Shown piece by piece: positions 33,786-43,022 of a stretch of DNA of 64,000 bases (positions are counted from its first letter, which is position 1; each line of letters starts with the position of its first letter). The notes under the pieces are model-generated. The model worked only from the letters and a program-made list of their open reading frames with translations. It had not been told where the DNA came from and did not search any database. This DNA is from Halococcus agarilyticus (GTDB taxonomy: Archaea; Halobacteriota; Halobacteria; Halobacteriales; Halococcaceae). Location of the stretch: positions 47,416 to 111,415 of the forward strand of contig NZ_BAFM01000014.1 in assembly GCF_000334895.1 (NCBI RefSeq), read 5' to 3'. A program made the position numbers and the translations under genes.

Positions 33786-34654
33786 AGTCCCCCTCCGAGG
33801 TACGCCTCCTGGACCTCCTCGTTCGCCCGGATCTCCTCGGGCGTGCCCGACGCGAGCTTCGAGCCGAACCGGATCACGATCGCCCGGTCGATCAGCGAGA
33901 GCAGCCCGCGCATGTTGTGATCGACCACCACCAGCGTCAACCCCTCCTCGCGGAGTTCGGTGAGGAGTCCGGAGACGTCCTCGACCTCGCCCCCGGAGAG
34001 CCCGGCGAACGGCTCGTCGATCAGGAGGAGGTCGGGGTCAGTCGCGAGCGCCCGAGCGAGTTCGAGCCGGAGGAGCCCGGCGTGTGGGAGCTCGCTCGGC
34101 GATAATTCGGTGCGATCGCCGAGCCCGACCCGCTCACAGATCGCCCGGGCCTGTTCGCGCAACCCCCCGCGAAAGCCCGACAGCGAGAACAGCTTGTCCG
34201 GCGTGAGTGCGAGCGCGACGTTGTCGAGCACCGACCGATCTTCGAGCGGTCGGAACGACTGGAATGTGCGCGCGAGACCGCGTTTGACCATTCCGTGGGC
34301 CGCAGTACCAGTAACGTCCTCGCCGTCGTAGTGAACCGTGCCGGCAGTCGGCGGGTAGACCCCGGTGACGCAGTTGAACGTGGTCGACTTCCCCGCGCCG
34401 TTCGGGCCGATGAATCCGAGGATCTCGCCCTCCTCGACCGCGAAGGAGAGATCGTCGACCGCGGTCAGCCCCCCGAAACGCTTCGTGACGTTCTGGAGGA
34501 CGAGGAGCCCGTCGTCCGGTCCGTAGGCGTCGCTCGCCGTCTCCGTTTGGAGCTCGTGCTCGGCGGTCGTCGACCCATCGGGTTCGCTCTCGCCGGTTTG
34601 CGTTCCGTTCGTCGCGCGTTCGTTCGTCGTGTCGGCGCTTGTATCGGTGCTCAC
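33782..34654 (-). CDS. livG: ABC transporter ATP-binding protein, LivG type
   Basis: A 290-residue ATPase with Walker A GPNGAGKSTTFN and Walker B LLLIDEPFAGL. The ABC signature region reads LPHAGLLRLELARALA, so it departs from LSGGQ; LivG proteins often carry LSYGQQRRLE-type variants, but this one lacks both Gln. It has an acidic, low-complexity N-terminal extension of about 45 residues. It is the second ATPase of the importer and overlaps both neighbours (livF and livM) by four bases, indicating tight translational coupling. Confidence 0.9.
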   Translation of the reverse strand: MSTDTSADTTNERATNGTQTGESEPDGSTTAEHELQTETASDAYGPDDGLLVLQNVTKRFGGLTAVDDLSFAVEEGEILGFIGPNGAGKSTTFNCVTGVYPPTAGTVHYDGEDVTGTAAHGMVKRGLARTFQSFRPLEDRSVLDNVALALTPDKLFSLSGFRGGLREQARAICERVGLGDRTELSPSELPHAGLLRLELARALATDPDLLLIDEPFAGLSGGEVEDVSGLLTELREEGLTLVVVDHNMRGLLSLIDRAIVIRFGSKLASGTPEEIRANEEVQEAYLGGGL

Positions 34655-35865
34655 TTGTCGTCACCACCGTCGAATCGATCGTTCAGCGCGTCGAGCGCGC
34701 GTCGATACCGTTCGGCCGTCTGTTCGATGGGGTTCGTCGTGTCATCGGTCGCGGTCGCACCGTCGGCATCGCGACCGCCGTCGGTGGCGACGGTTTCGCC
34801 ACCACGAGCCCGTCGCAGCCCGCGCCGGCCGGTCCGGATCGCCCACGGGAAGATGCCCTGGGGCAAGAAGTAGACGATCACCATGGCGAGCAGCGCGAAC
34901 AGCAGCAGGCTGGCTTCGTTGACCCCGACGTCGACGAGGGGGATGGTGGCGTCTTGCTGGTTCAACAGATCGTTGGTGAAGTAGAAGAACACGCCCCCGA
35001 GCCCCGCGCCGACGATCGTGCCCATCCCGCCGAGGATCGCCGCGATCAGCACCTCGATGCTCACGATGAGGCCGAGGAGCTGGCTCGGCTGGGGGCTCCC
35101 GACCGGGGTGTGGACGAACATCGCGCCCGCGAGCCCGCCGACCGCCGCGCTCAGCACGAACGCGAACACCTTGAACTTCGCCACGTCGAGCCCCGCCGCC
35201 GCGACCGCGTCCTCGTCCTCCCGGATCGCGGTCAACACCGAGCCGAGTCCCGAGCGCATGAGCAAGAGGAGCCCGAGCATGACGACGAGAAAGAGGCCGA
35301 GCGCGATGTAGTAGTTCGCGACGACCACGAGCTCGAACTCGTCGGCGGTGACGAGGCTCGCGGGCGAACTCAGCCCGAGCTCCCCGCCGAAGACGTCGCC
35401 GTAGACGATGAAGGTCTGGAGCAGGATGAGCGGTGCGACCAGCGTCACGAGCGAGAGGTACGGCCCGCGGAGCCGGAGCGCGGGCACGCCGATCAGCACC
35501 CCGGCGACCGCCGCGAGCACGACCCCCGCAGGAATCGAGAGCGTCGGCGGAACGCCGTGGCCGAGGTTGAGCAGCGCCGAGGTGTACCCGCCGACCGCGA
35601 AGAAGATCGCGTGGCCGAAGCTGATCTCGCCGGTGTACCCCGACACCGTGTCCCAGCTCATCGCGAACAGCCCGAAGTAGAGCGCCCCGATGAGCACGAG
35701 GAGCTGAGTCGTCGAGATCCCGAGGAACGGGAGCGCCGCGAACAGCACGACGCCGAGGAGCCCGACGAGGTAGCGCGGGGAAAGGAGCGACGCGAACAGC
35801 GACCGCTCGTCGGTCGTCTCGGGCGTGCCTTCGACCGCCTCGCCGGAGAGGTTCTCGTCCGCCAT
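34651..35865 (-). CDS. livM: ABC transporter permease, LivM type
   Basis: A 404-residue permease with about ten hydrophobic segments. The family motif GYTGEISFGHAIFFAVGGYTSALL and the EAA-like stretch DEDAVAAAGLDVAKFKVFAFV are present. The C terminus has a 50-residue acidic hydrophilic tail rich in Thr and Asp. It forms the membrane channel together with LivH for a branched-chain amino acid or other carboxylic acid. It abuts livH with no intergenic base and overlaps livG by ATGA. Confidence 0.92.
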   Translation of the reverse strand: MADENLSGEAVEGTPETTDERSLFASLLSPRYLVGLLGVVLFAALPFLGISTTQLLVLIGALYFGLFAMSWDTVSGYTGEISFGHAIFFAVGGYTSALLNLGHGVPPTLSIPAGVVLAAVAGVLIGVPALRLRGPYLSLVTLVAPLILLQTFIVYGDVFGGELGLSSPASLVTADEFELVVVANYYIALGLFLVVMLGLLLLMRSGLGSVLTAIREDEDAVAAAGLDVAKFKVFAFVLSAAVGGLAGAMFVHTPVGSPQPSQLLGLIVSIEVLIAAILGGMGTIVGAGLGGVFFYFTNDLLNQQDATIPLVDVGVNEASLLLFALLAMVIVYFLPQGIFPWAIRTGRRGLRRARGGETVATDGGRDADGATATDDTTNPIEQTAERYRRALDALNDRFDGGDDK

Positions 35866-36729
35866 CTACGCCTCCGCGAGCTCCCGGCCGAACAGGCCTT
35901 CTGGGCGCACCAGGAGGACGAGCACGAGGATCACGAGGCCGGCGAGCCCGCTGAGCCGCGGGTCGATCGCGGAGGTCGTGATGACTTCGAGGAAGCCGAT
36001 GACGTACGCCGCCACCAGGCTTCCGCGGATCGAGCCCAGCCCGCCGAGCACCACGATCGAGAAGGAGAGGATGAGCGGTTCGCGCCCCATCGCCCAGTTC
36101 GCGGTCTGGTACGACCCGAGAAAGAGGCCGGCCAACCCCGCAAGAACGCCGGCGATCGCCCACGTGTAGAGGTTGATCCGGCCGCTCTCGATCCCGACGA
36201 GCGCCGCCCCGCGCGGGCTCATGCTGGTCGCGAGGATCGCCTTCCCCGTTTTGGAGTAGTTGATGAACGCGAACAGCCCGGCGATGAGCACCCACGAGAG
36301 CACGACCGCCACCAACAGATTGTTCTGGACGCCGTTGCCGAGGATCTCGGTGGTGCCCGCGACGAGCGTGGGGATCGCCCGGGGCTGACTCCCTTCGACG
36401 ATCCGGATGACCTCCTCGACCACGATCGAGGCCAGGAGCGTGAGTATCATCACGACGATGATGTTGTCGCCCCGCCGTTCGGCGAAGCCCTTGTAGAGGA
36501 GCACGCTGAACAGCGCCGGGACGGCGATCGCCGCGAGCACGCCCGCCCAGATCCCGAACCCGGCGGTCGTGACGTAGTAGGCGGCGAACGCGCCGATCGT
36601 GATGACCGCGCCGTGCGCGAGGTTGATCGTCCCGCCGACGCCGAAGATCATGGTGAAGCCGATCGCGACCAGGGCGTACAGCGAGCTGATCACCACCCCG
36701 TTGATGACGATGTTGGCGACGTCGACCAT
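35866..36729 (-). CDS. livH: ABC transporter permease, LivH type
   Basis: A 287-residue permease with about eight hydrophobic segments. Conserved blocks are YALVAIGFTMIFGVGGTINLAHGA near the N terminus and SPRGAALVGIESGRINLYTWAIAG (EAA-like loop) in the middle. It pairs with LivM. It starts three bases after the stop of the substrate-binding protein gene. Length and motif order are standard for the family. Confidence 0.92.
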   Translation of the reverse strand: MVDVANIVINGVVISSLYALVAIGFTMIFGVGGTINLAHGAVITIGAFAAYYVTTAGFGIWAGVLAAIAVPALFSVLLYKGFAERRGDNIIVVMILTLLASIVVEEVIRIVEGSQPRAIPTLVAGTTEILGNGVQNNLLVAVVLSWVLIAGLFAFINYSKTGKAILATSMSPRGAALVGIESGRINLYTWAIAGVLAGLAGLFLGSYQTANWAMGREPLILSFSIVVLGGLGSIRGSLVAAYVIGFLEVITTSAIDPRLSGLAGLVILVLVLLVRPEGLFGRELAEA

Positions 36730-36732
36730 CGA

Positions 36733-38271
36733 TCAGAGCCACGCGGGTGGCTGGTAGTCGGCCGTCTTGTACTGCTCGGGCCAGACGACCTCCTGCACGC
36801 CACCGCCGTCCTCGCCCTCCTGCCACTGGAGGAAGACCGGGTAGATCGCGTCCTCGCCGTAGACCGGGTCGTGTGGGTGTTCCTCGTCCTGACCGTAGAA
36901 CTCGAGCGTGCCGGTCGTCGCGGTGAACGAGGCCTGCTCCATCGCCGACACCAGCTCGTCGGCGTCGGTCGTCCCGGTCTGCTCGACCATTGCCGCGTAG
37001 AGCTTGACCGCGTCGTACGCGATGTACCCGGTGTAGACGGGGTAGCTGTCGAACTCCTCGTTGTACGCCTCCACGAACGGCTGGGTCTTCTCGGTGACTT
37101 CGCTCTGTGGCGTCGCGGAGGTCTGGGTCACGCCGTAGAGACAGGCCCCGTTGACCGCCTCGTAGTAGGAGGGGAGCTGCATCGGGACGTGGATGCCCGC
37201 GAACCCGAACGGACGCTGCTGTTTGGCCCACTGGACGACCGCCTCGGTTCCCGTGTGGGCCATCGCGGTGAACATGCCGCTGGCGTCCGAACTCTCGACG
37301 TCGTCGAACAGCGGGCCGAAGTTCGTCGTCCCGCTCGCGTAGCGCTGGTTGCCCGCCACCTCGACGCCGACTTCGCCGAGACTCTCGTCGAACAGCTCCG
37401 AGATCGGCTCGGTCCACGTGTAGTCCTCGACCATCGCGTACGTCGAGTCCCAGCCCATCGCCTCGAAGTTGGCCTCCCCGAAGTCGAGGAGGTTCCGCCC
37501 GAGGTCGAGGTCGTTGAGCGGCCCGGCGCGGAAGTGGTACTTGAACTGGTCGTAGTTCTCCGCGATCATCCGCGAAACCTCGGCGGTCGCCGCCCCCGCC
37601 GTGAGGTGGATCGTCCCCTGCTGGGCGATGTCGTCGATGATGTTCAGGAGGACTTCGCTGGTGAAGATCCCGGTCGTGACGTCGGCCTCCTCGTTCAGGA
37701 CGAGCTCGCGGTAGCGCTGCTGGCCGGTCGAGGGGTCCTCCTCGGTGTTCCCGACCGCCAGCTCGACCTCCGCACCGCCGATCCCATCGTTCGCATTGAG
37801 TTCCTGGACCGCGAGCCGCGCCCCGTTGACGATCGAGGCACCGATGGGGTTGTTCTCCGGGTTCGGCGCGAGCGCGCCGATCGTGATCGGCCCCTCGATA
37901 TCGGCGCTCCCGCCGCCACCGCCGCTCGACCCGTTGCCGCTCTCGGTGTCGGTCCCGCCACCACCGTCGGTATCACCAGTACCGTTTCCACCGGAGCCGC
38001 CGTCACCGCTGGTGATATCGGAACCACTCCCGCCACCGGAATCGTTCGCGCTACCGCCATCGCCGGAGTCACTGCCCGCCGTCTCGCTGCCACCGGAGCC
38101 ACCGTCGCCGGACCCACCGTCACCGCCGGAGTCGCCGCCGTCGCCGCCACCGAGACTGAGACAGCCGGCAACCGCCGCCCCGACCGCTGCGCCACCGGTT
38201 GCCTTCAGGAACGTCCGTCGACTGCTGCGTTCGTCGTCCTCTCCAGACGTCTCGTTACCATTGTTAACCAT
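36733..38271 (-). CDS. ABC transporter substrate-binding protein, LivJ/K type (Tat lipoprotein)
   Basis: A 512-residue periplasmic-binding-protein-like component. The N terminus has a Tat motif SSRRTFLK followed by a hydrophobic AGCLSLGG lipobox, so it is exported folded and lipid-anchored. Residues 45-120 are a Gly/Ser/Asp spacer with repeated GGSG and GDGG units. The binding domain starts with ITIGALAPNPENNPIGAS and resembles LivK. The actual ligand is unknown. Neighbouring acyl-CoA ligase, crotonase and beta-oxidation genes suggest a carboxylic acid rather than an amino acid. The ATG at 38271 is chosen, with the TATA-like box at 38299-38308. Confidence 0.9.
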   Translation of the reverse strand: MVNNGNETSGEDDERSSRRTFLKATGGAAVGAAVAGCLSLGGGDGGDSGGDGGSGDGGSGGSETAGSDSGDGGSANDSGGGSGSDITSGDGGSGGNGTGDTDGGGGTDTESGNGSSGGGGGSADIEGPITIGALAPNPENNPIGASIVNGARLAVQELNANDGIGGAEVELAVGNTEEDPSTGQQRYRELVLNEEADVTTGIFTSEVLLNIIDDIAQQGTIHLTAGAATAEVSRMIAENYDQFKYHFRAGPLNDLDLGRNLLDFGEANFEAMGWDSTYAMVEDYTWTEPISELFDESLGEVGVEVAGNQRYASGTTNFGPLFDDVESSDASGMFTAMAHTGTEAVVQWAKQQRPFGFAGIHVPMQLPSYYEAVNGACLYGVTQTSATPQSEVTEKTQPFVEAYNEEFDSYPVYTGYIAYDAVKLYAAMVEQTGTTDADELVSAMEQASFTATTGTLEFYGQDEEHPHDPVYGEDAIYPVFLQWQEGEDGGGVQEVVWPEQYKTADYQPPAWL

Positions 38272-38298
38272 CGCTGGTGTGTGACTAGGGCACATTGT

Positions 38299-38308
38299 TC
38301 ATAAAAGT
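38299..38308 (-). promoter_or_regulatory. TATA-like box for the Liv-type operon
   Basis: On the minus strand it reads ACTTTTATGA, about 28-35 bases upstream of the ATG at 38271 of the binding-protein gene. It fits a leaderless promoter for the operon that runs down to the acyl-CoA ligase and crotonase. Confidence 0.45.
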
Positions 38309-38540
38309 ACCGGATAGTACGGTCGGCGAAGCGATAGGTCACCTCCCGCCGGACGCCGGAAATGCGGCGATTTCGACGAACGGATCGTGAAATCGATGGT
38401 GTTCGAGAGCACCAGTGGATGACGGACGACCGGCGGCCGATGGATCGGGTACGGTCGTCGCTTAACAATGATTCGACGTGTCCCCGGATTCGCTGACCAG
38501 TGGCGATGGAGTTAACTCCGTGCCGGGAGGCCCCGTACGC

Positions 38541-40496
38541 ATGGACGCCAGTGACATCGAGCGTGTCGCGGTGCTCGGCGCGGGCAACATGGGCCACGGC
38601 ATCGCCGAGGTCGTCGCGATCGCGGGCTACGACGTGACGATGCGCGACGTCGAGCAGGAGTTCGTCGATTCGGGCTACGAGGACATCGAGTGGAGCCTCG
38701 ACAAGCTCGACGAGAAGGGGCGGATCGACGAGTCCGCCGCCGACGTGCTCGGCCGGATCGACATCACGACCGATCTGGAGACCGCTGTTGCGGATGTCGA
38801 TCTCGTGATCGAGGCCGCACCCGAGCGGATGGCGCTCAAACAGGAGATCTACGGCGAGCTCGACGAGCTCACGCCCGACGGGGCGATCCTCGCCTCCAAC
38901 ACCTCGTCGCTCTCGATCACCGAGATCGCCACCGCGGTCGACGATCCCGAACGAGTCGTCGGCACCCACTTCTTCAATCCACCTGTCAAAATGGATCTCG
39001 TCGAGGTCATCTACGGCGAGCGGACGTCCGACGAGACCGCCGAAGCCGCCCACGACTTCGTCGAATCGCTCGACAAGACCCCGATCTACGTCCGGAAGGA
39101 CGTCCAGGGGTTCGTGGTCAACAGCGTTCTGGGGCCGTTCATGGTCGAGCCGGCGTGGATGGTTTCGAACGGCGAGGCCACCATCCAGGAAGCCGACGCC
39201 GCGATGGTCCACCAGCGAAGCTACCCGATGGGACCGTTCGAGCTCGGCGACCTGACCGGGATCGACATCGGCTACTCCGTTCGGGAGGAGGCCGGAATCA
39301 CCAATCCGCCGCTGATCGAGGAGAAGGTCGAGGCCGAGGAGCTGGGCCGGAAGACCGGGAAGGGGTACTACGACTACGAGGAGGGCGACGGCCCCGACTA
39401 CGAACCGGGCGACGGCGAGGGGTTCGACACGCTCCGCGTCGAAGCACGGATGGTGAACGAGGCCGCGAAGCTCATCGGCAACGACGTCGCGACCGCGGAG
39501 GCGATCGATACCGGAATGCGCCTCGGAGCCGGGTTCCCCGAAGGCCCGTGCCGGCGCGCCGACGACATCGGACTCGACACGATTCTCGACAAGCTCGAAG
39601 CGCTCCACGACGAGACCGGCGAGGAGCGGTTCGAACCCGCCGATCACCTCGTCGAACTCGTCGAGAACGGGCAAATCGGCGCGGACGCCGGGCAGGGCTT
39701 TTACTCCCACAGCGACGGCGACGATCGCACCTACCACGACCTGAACTACGAGATCGACGACCGGGGCGTGCTCGCGATCGAACTCGACAGGCCCGAACGC
39801 CTGAACGCGCTCTCGCGTGACCTCCTCGACGAGATCGACCACCTGCTCAAAACCGTTGACCCCGACGAGCTTCGCTGCGTCACCATCGAGGGAACCGGCG
39901 AGCGGGCGTTCTCGGCGGGCGCGGACGTCACTGGGTTCGCCGACACCGAGCCCGCCGACGTGCTCCGCGCGACCCCGACCTACGAGACCGTCGCGGAGTT
40001 TCCTCGTCCAGTCGTCGCCAAGATCGAGGGGTACTGCCTCGGCGGCGGTCACGAACTCGCCTTGGCGTGTGACATGCGGATCGCGACCGAGGGCTCGACG
40101 TTCGGCCAGCCCGAGATCGGCCTCGGCCTGATCCCCGGCGGCGGCGCGACCCAGCGACTCACCCGCCTCGTGGGTGCCGCGCGCGCGAAAGAGCTCGTCT
40201 TCCGGGGCCACCAGATCGACGCCGCGACCGCGGCCGACTGGGGGATGATCAATCGTGCGGTGCCAGGCGACGAGCTCGACGACGCCGTGGAGGACGTCGT
40301 CTCGGACATCGTGAACGGCCCGCCCGTGGGCCTCGAAGTCGCGAAGAAGGTGATGAACGAGGGGAGGGACGCCGACCTCGACGCCGCCCTCACGCTCGAA
40401 CGTCAGGGCTTCTCGATCCTGATGGGGACCGACGACGTGGCCGAGGGCACCGCCGCGTTCCGCGAGGACCGCGATCCCGAGTTCGAGGGCCGCTGA
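38541..40496 (+). CDS. 3-hydroxyacyl-CoA dehydrogenase / enoyl-CoA hydratase fusion
   Basis: A 651-residue two-domain enzyme. Residues 1-380 are the NAD-dependent 3-hydroxyacyl-CoA dehydrogenase: GAGNMGHGIA, ASNTSSLSITEI, GTHFFNPPVKMDLVEVI and the helical repeat with the catalytic His region. Residues 405-651 are a crotonase: RLNALSRDLLDEI, GERAFSAGADVTGF and YCLGGGHELALACDM. This order (dehydrogenase then hydratase) is the reverse of bacterial FadB and is common in archaea. It carries two successive beta-oxidation steps. The start at 38541 follows the family N terminus. It is divergent from the Liv-type operon. Confidence 0.95.
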   Translation: MDASDIERVAVLGAGNMGHGIAEVVAIAGYDVTMRDVEQEFVDSGYEDIEWSLDKLDEKGRIDESAADVLGRIDITTDLETAVADVDLVIEAAPERMALKQEIYGELDELTPDGAILASNTSSLSITEIATAVDDPERVVGTHFFNPPVKMDLVEVIYGERTSDETAEAAHDFVESLDKTPIYVRKDVQGFVVNSVLGPFMVEPAWMVSNGEATIQEADAAMVHQRSYPMGPFELGDLTGIDIGYSVREEAGITNPPLIEEKVEAEELGRKTGKGYYDYEEGDGPDYEPGDGEGFDTLRVEARMVNEAAKLIGNDVATAEAIDTGMRLGAGFPEGPCRRADDIGLDTILDKLEALHDETGEERFEPADHLVELVENGQIGADAGQGFYSHSDGDDRTYHDLNYEIDDRGVLAIELDRPERLNALSRDLLDEIDHLLKTVDPDELRCVTIEGTGERAFSAGADVTGFADTEPADVLRATPTYETVAEFPRPVVAKIEGYCLGGGHELALACDMRIATEGSTFGQPEIGLGLIPGGGATQRLTRLVGAARAKELVFRGHQIDAATAADWGMINRAVPGDELDDAVEDVVSDIVNGPPVGLEVAKKVMNEGRDADLDAALTLERQGFSILMGTDDVAEGTAAFREDRDPEFEGR

Positions 40497-40547
40497 CGAC
40501 CGGGGCTGCCCGGAAGTTATTTGGAAAGCGATAACTAACGCCGAGAC

Positions 40548-40787
40548 ATGGACGAATCGACTCCCACCGCGCTCTCACAGCGCAAGGCAGCCTTCTGGAT
40601 CGGCGTGGTCTGCCTGTTCGGCGGCGGAGTCATTCCGGAAAGCGTTCGTGTCGGCGATCAGGAGTTGGCAGCGATCATCATCGCGTTCGGGGCCGTTATC
40701 CTCATCGTCAGGCTGCTCGTCGGTATCTTCAGAATCCTCCGGACGTCGTTCGACGCGTACCACGTTGGTTACAGGGAGAGCGGATAA
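40548..40787 (+). CDS. small two-helix membrane protein
   Basis: A 79-residue protein with two hydrophobic segments (AAFWIGVVCLFGGGVIPE and LAAIIIAFGAVILIVRLLVG) flanked by short polar ends. Start ATG 40548, with an AT-rich TTATTTGG about 30 bases upstream that may be its TATA box. No family recognised. Probably a genuine small membrane protein, since codon use is like its neighbours. Confidence 0.6.
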   Translation: MDESTPTALSQRKAAFWIGVVCLFGGGVIPESVRVGDQELAAIIIAFGAVILIVRLLVGIFRILRTSFDAYHVGYRESG

Positions 40788-40897
40788 CTGAGACGAAGAG
40801 CGTGTTCAACCGCCCCAAACGGACGGTGGTTGGAACAAGCAGGACGCTACGAAACGCACCAATCAGGCGGAACGTCACACGCCGACAACGTGGTGAC

Positions 40898-42907
40898 TCA
40901 GGTCCGCTTTTGAATCTCCTCGCGGAGGAGTTCGCTCACGGTGTCGCCCTCCGCACGGCCGCCGAGCGCGCCCATGCACTCGCCCATCAGCCCGGAGAAC
41001 GCGCCCATTCCCTCCGTCTCGACCTGATCCGCGTTGCGCTCGACCACCTCGACGACGACCTCACGGACCTCCTCGTTGCCCGCGCTCCCGAGCCCCTCGC
41101 GTTCTGCCGCCTCTGCCGGCGAAAGGTCGGGGTTCTCGGCGAGCGCCGCGAGGAGGTCGGGGAGCCCCTCCGTCGTGACTTCGCCGGCGGTGAGCAGCGC
41201 GAAGGCGTCGAGGAAGCGTTCGTCATCCAACTCCTCGACCGGTACGCCGTCGCGCCGGAGTTCGGTGACGGTGCTCTCGACCGTTTGAGCCGCGAGCGTG
41301 GGATCGACGCCCTGCTCGACCGCCGCCTCGAACAGACTCATCCGGCGGCCGTACGCGACCTGCTCGGCGAGGCCCGGATCGAGATCGTGTTCGGCCTCGT
41401 ACCGATCGACTTTCTCGGTCAGAAGCTCGGGCGTTTCGACCTCCTCGATATCGAGGTCGACGGGTGGCACGTCGGTTTCGGGGTACATCCGCGCCGCGCC
41501 GGGGAGCGGCCGGAGGTACTCCGAGGTGGTCTCCTGGACCCCGCGGGTCTCCTCCGGTACGCCCGCGATCGCCGCGCGGGCGCGCTCCACGACCGCCTCG
41601 ATCGCCGCCGCGGCGGACTCGGGATCGGCGGCGACCATCGCCACTGCGTCGTCCTCTTCTCGCGGGCTTTGCCCGCTCGAACTGTCCGAGGCGCGAAGCG
41701 CCTCGCTGTCGGCCCCGACCGCCTCCCGGAGCGCGTCGACCTCGGCTTCGGTCACGCCGTACGCCGGAAGCTCGTCGGTGTGGAAGATCCCGCCGACGCC
41801 GTGGCGCTTCGCGTGGTCGGCGAACTCGGTGCCGAGCCGGCGGTCGGGCTGGATCTCGCGGCCCACGAGCCCCGCGAACCCCTCCAATCGAACGGCCATC
41901 GCGCGCCCGCCGCCCGCGAGCGCGTCCTCGATCACGCCGCTGTCGGTGTCTACTCGCGGGCTTCGCCCGCTCGTATGGTCTGCGGAGCTTCGCTCCGCAC
42001 TATCGGCGAAGACCTCGGTCACGTCCACGGGGTCGCCGACGCTCGCCCCGCGCTCGGCGAGCGCGTCGCGGATCGCGAGGAGCTCGGCCTGGCGGTGGAC
42101 CTCGTTCTCCACGATGTCGTCGATGTCGTCGAGGCTCTGGACGCCCTTGAGTTCGACGCGCGCGCCCTCCTCGATCGAGACGTTCACGTCCTGGCGGATG
42201 GTGCCGAGCCCGCGCTTTACGGTACCGGTAGAGCGCAACAGCATCCCGATGCGTTCTGCGGCCTCCTTCGCCTGTGCGGGCGAGGTGATGTCGGGTCGGG
42301 TGCCGATCTCCACGAGCGGGATTCCGAGTCTGTCGAGCGCGTACCGCACTCCCGATCCGGTTTCTTCGACTCGGCCGGCGCTCTCCTCTTCGAGCATGAG
42401 GTCCTCGATGCCGACCGCGCCCTCGGAGGTCGTGATCTCGCCGTCGCCGGCGACGAGCGCCGAGCGCTGGAACCCCGAGGTGTTCGAGCCGTCGACCACG
42501 ATCTTGCGCATCACGTGGGCCCGGTCCACGGGCGTCATGTCGAGCAGCGCGGCGATCTCGAGCACGACGTCGATCGCCTCGCGGTCGATCCGGTGGGGCG
42601 GTTCGTCGTCGGCCTCGACGAGACAGGTGGAGTCGAACGCGAGATACTCGAACTCGCGCTCGACGCTCGCCTCTTCGAGGGCGGCGTCGTCGCTCTCGCC
42701 GAGTTCGCTCCGCGTGGGATGGAGGTAGCGCCGGAAGCGGTGGGTCGAGTTCTCGGGCTCGCGTCGGTCGGTGGGACAGCCACAGAACAGCTTGGTGTCG
42801 GTGTCTAGCTGCTGGTGGATCTCGAGACCCGCGACGAGGCCCAGCTCCTCGTAGTCGTGCTCGTGGTCGGCATCGTGGCCGGAATCGTGATCTGACTCCG
42901 CACTCAT
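40898..42907 (-). CDS. gatE: Glu-tRNA(Gln) amidotransferase subunit E
   Basis: A 669-residue archaeal-type GatE, which with GatD converts Glu-tRNA(Gln) to Gln-tRNA(Gln). The N-terminal GatB-like core has GLVAGLEIHQQLDTDTKLFC, CPTDRREP, MRKIVVDGSNTSGFQRS, and RQDVNVSIEEGARVELKGV. The tail domain ends with a helical YqeY-like region. Two Ser/Arg-rich in-frame inserts at about residues 300-319 and 399-418 are encoded by paired-hairpin units (41656-41713 and 41950-42007). GatD is not in the window. The acidic His/Asp N-terminal extension of about 20 residues is halophile-typical. Confidence 0.95.
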   Translation of the reverse strand: MSAESDHDSGHDADHEHDYEELGLVAGLEIHQQLDTDTKLFCGCPTDRREPENSTHRFRRYLHPTRSELGESDDAALEEASVEREFEYLAFDSTCLVEADDEPPHRIDREAIDVVLEIAALLDMTPVDRAHVMRKIVVDGSNTSGFQRSALVAGDGEITTSEGAVGIEDLMLEEESAGRVEETGSGVRYALDRLGIPLVEIGTRPDITSPAQAKEAAERIGMLLRSTGTVKRGLGTIRQDVNVSIEEGARVELKGVQSLDDIDDIVENEVHRQAELLAIRDALAERGASVGDPVDVTEVFADSAERSSADHTSGRSPRVDTDSGVIEDALAGGGRAMAVRLEGFAGLVGREIQPDRRLGTEFADHAKRHGVGGIFHTDELPAYGVTEAEVDALREAVGADSEALRASDSSSGQSPREEDDAVAMVAADPESAAAAIEAVVERARAAIAGVPEETRGVQETTSEYLRPLPGAARMYPETDVPPVDLDIEEVETPELLTEKVDRYEAEHDLDPGLAEQVAYGRRMSLFEAAVEQGVDPTLAAQTVESTVTELRRDGVPVEELDDERFLDAFALLTAGEVTTEGLPDLLAALAENPDLSPAEAAEREGLGSAGNEEVREVVVEVVERNADQVETEGMGAFSGLMGECMGALGGRAEGDTVSELLREEIQKRT
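41656..41713. repeat. 58-bp paired-hairpin unit A inside gatE
   Basis: From left: CTTCTC, hairpin GCGGGC-TTT-GCCCGC (41662-41676), 10-base spacer TCGAACTGTC, hairpin CGAGGCGC-GAA-GCGCCTCG (41687-41705), then CTGTCGGC. It has the same layout and spacing as unit B. In gatE it encodes a Ser/Gly/Pro/Arg-rich insert. Confidence 0.8.
41950..42007. repeat. 58-bp paired-hairpin unit B inside gatE
   Basis: From left: CTACTC, hairpin GCGGGC-TTC-GCCCGC (41956-41970), 10-base spacer TCGTATGGTC, hairpin TGCGGAGC-TTC-GCTCCGCA (41981-41999), then CTATCGGC. The arms of the second stem differ from unit A at three positions, yet each difference is matched on the opposite arm, so pairing is conserved. Confidence 0.8.
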
Positions 42908-43022
42908 TGGGGCGACCTGCGGTGCGGAGCGACAAAAATCCGTTCGGTCGTCGGCGTCCGCTCGCGATCGGCGACGCTCGAACGACGCCGGGGGGTCGCC
43001 GAAACCCCGATTCGATGGCCGG

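Noticed and set aside
34639..38304. 1221-codon open frame on the + strand, antisense to the Liv-type genes
   Set aside because: Low-complexity Arg/Glu/Asp sequence with no domain; the opposite strand encodes clear transporter proteins.
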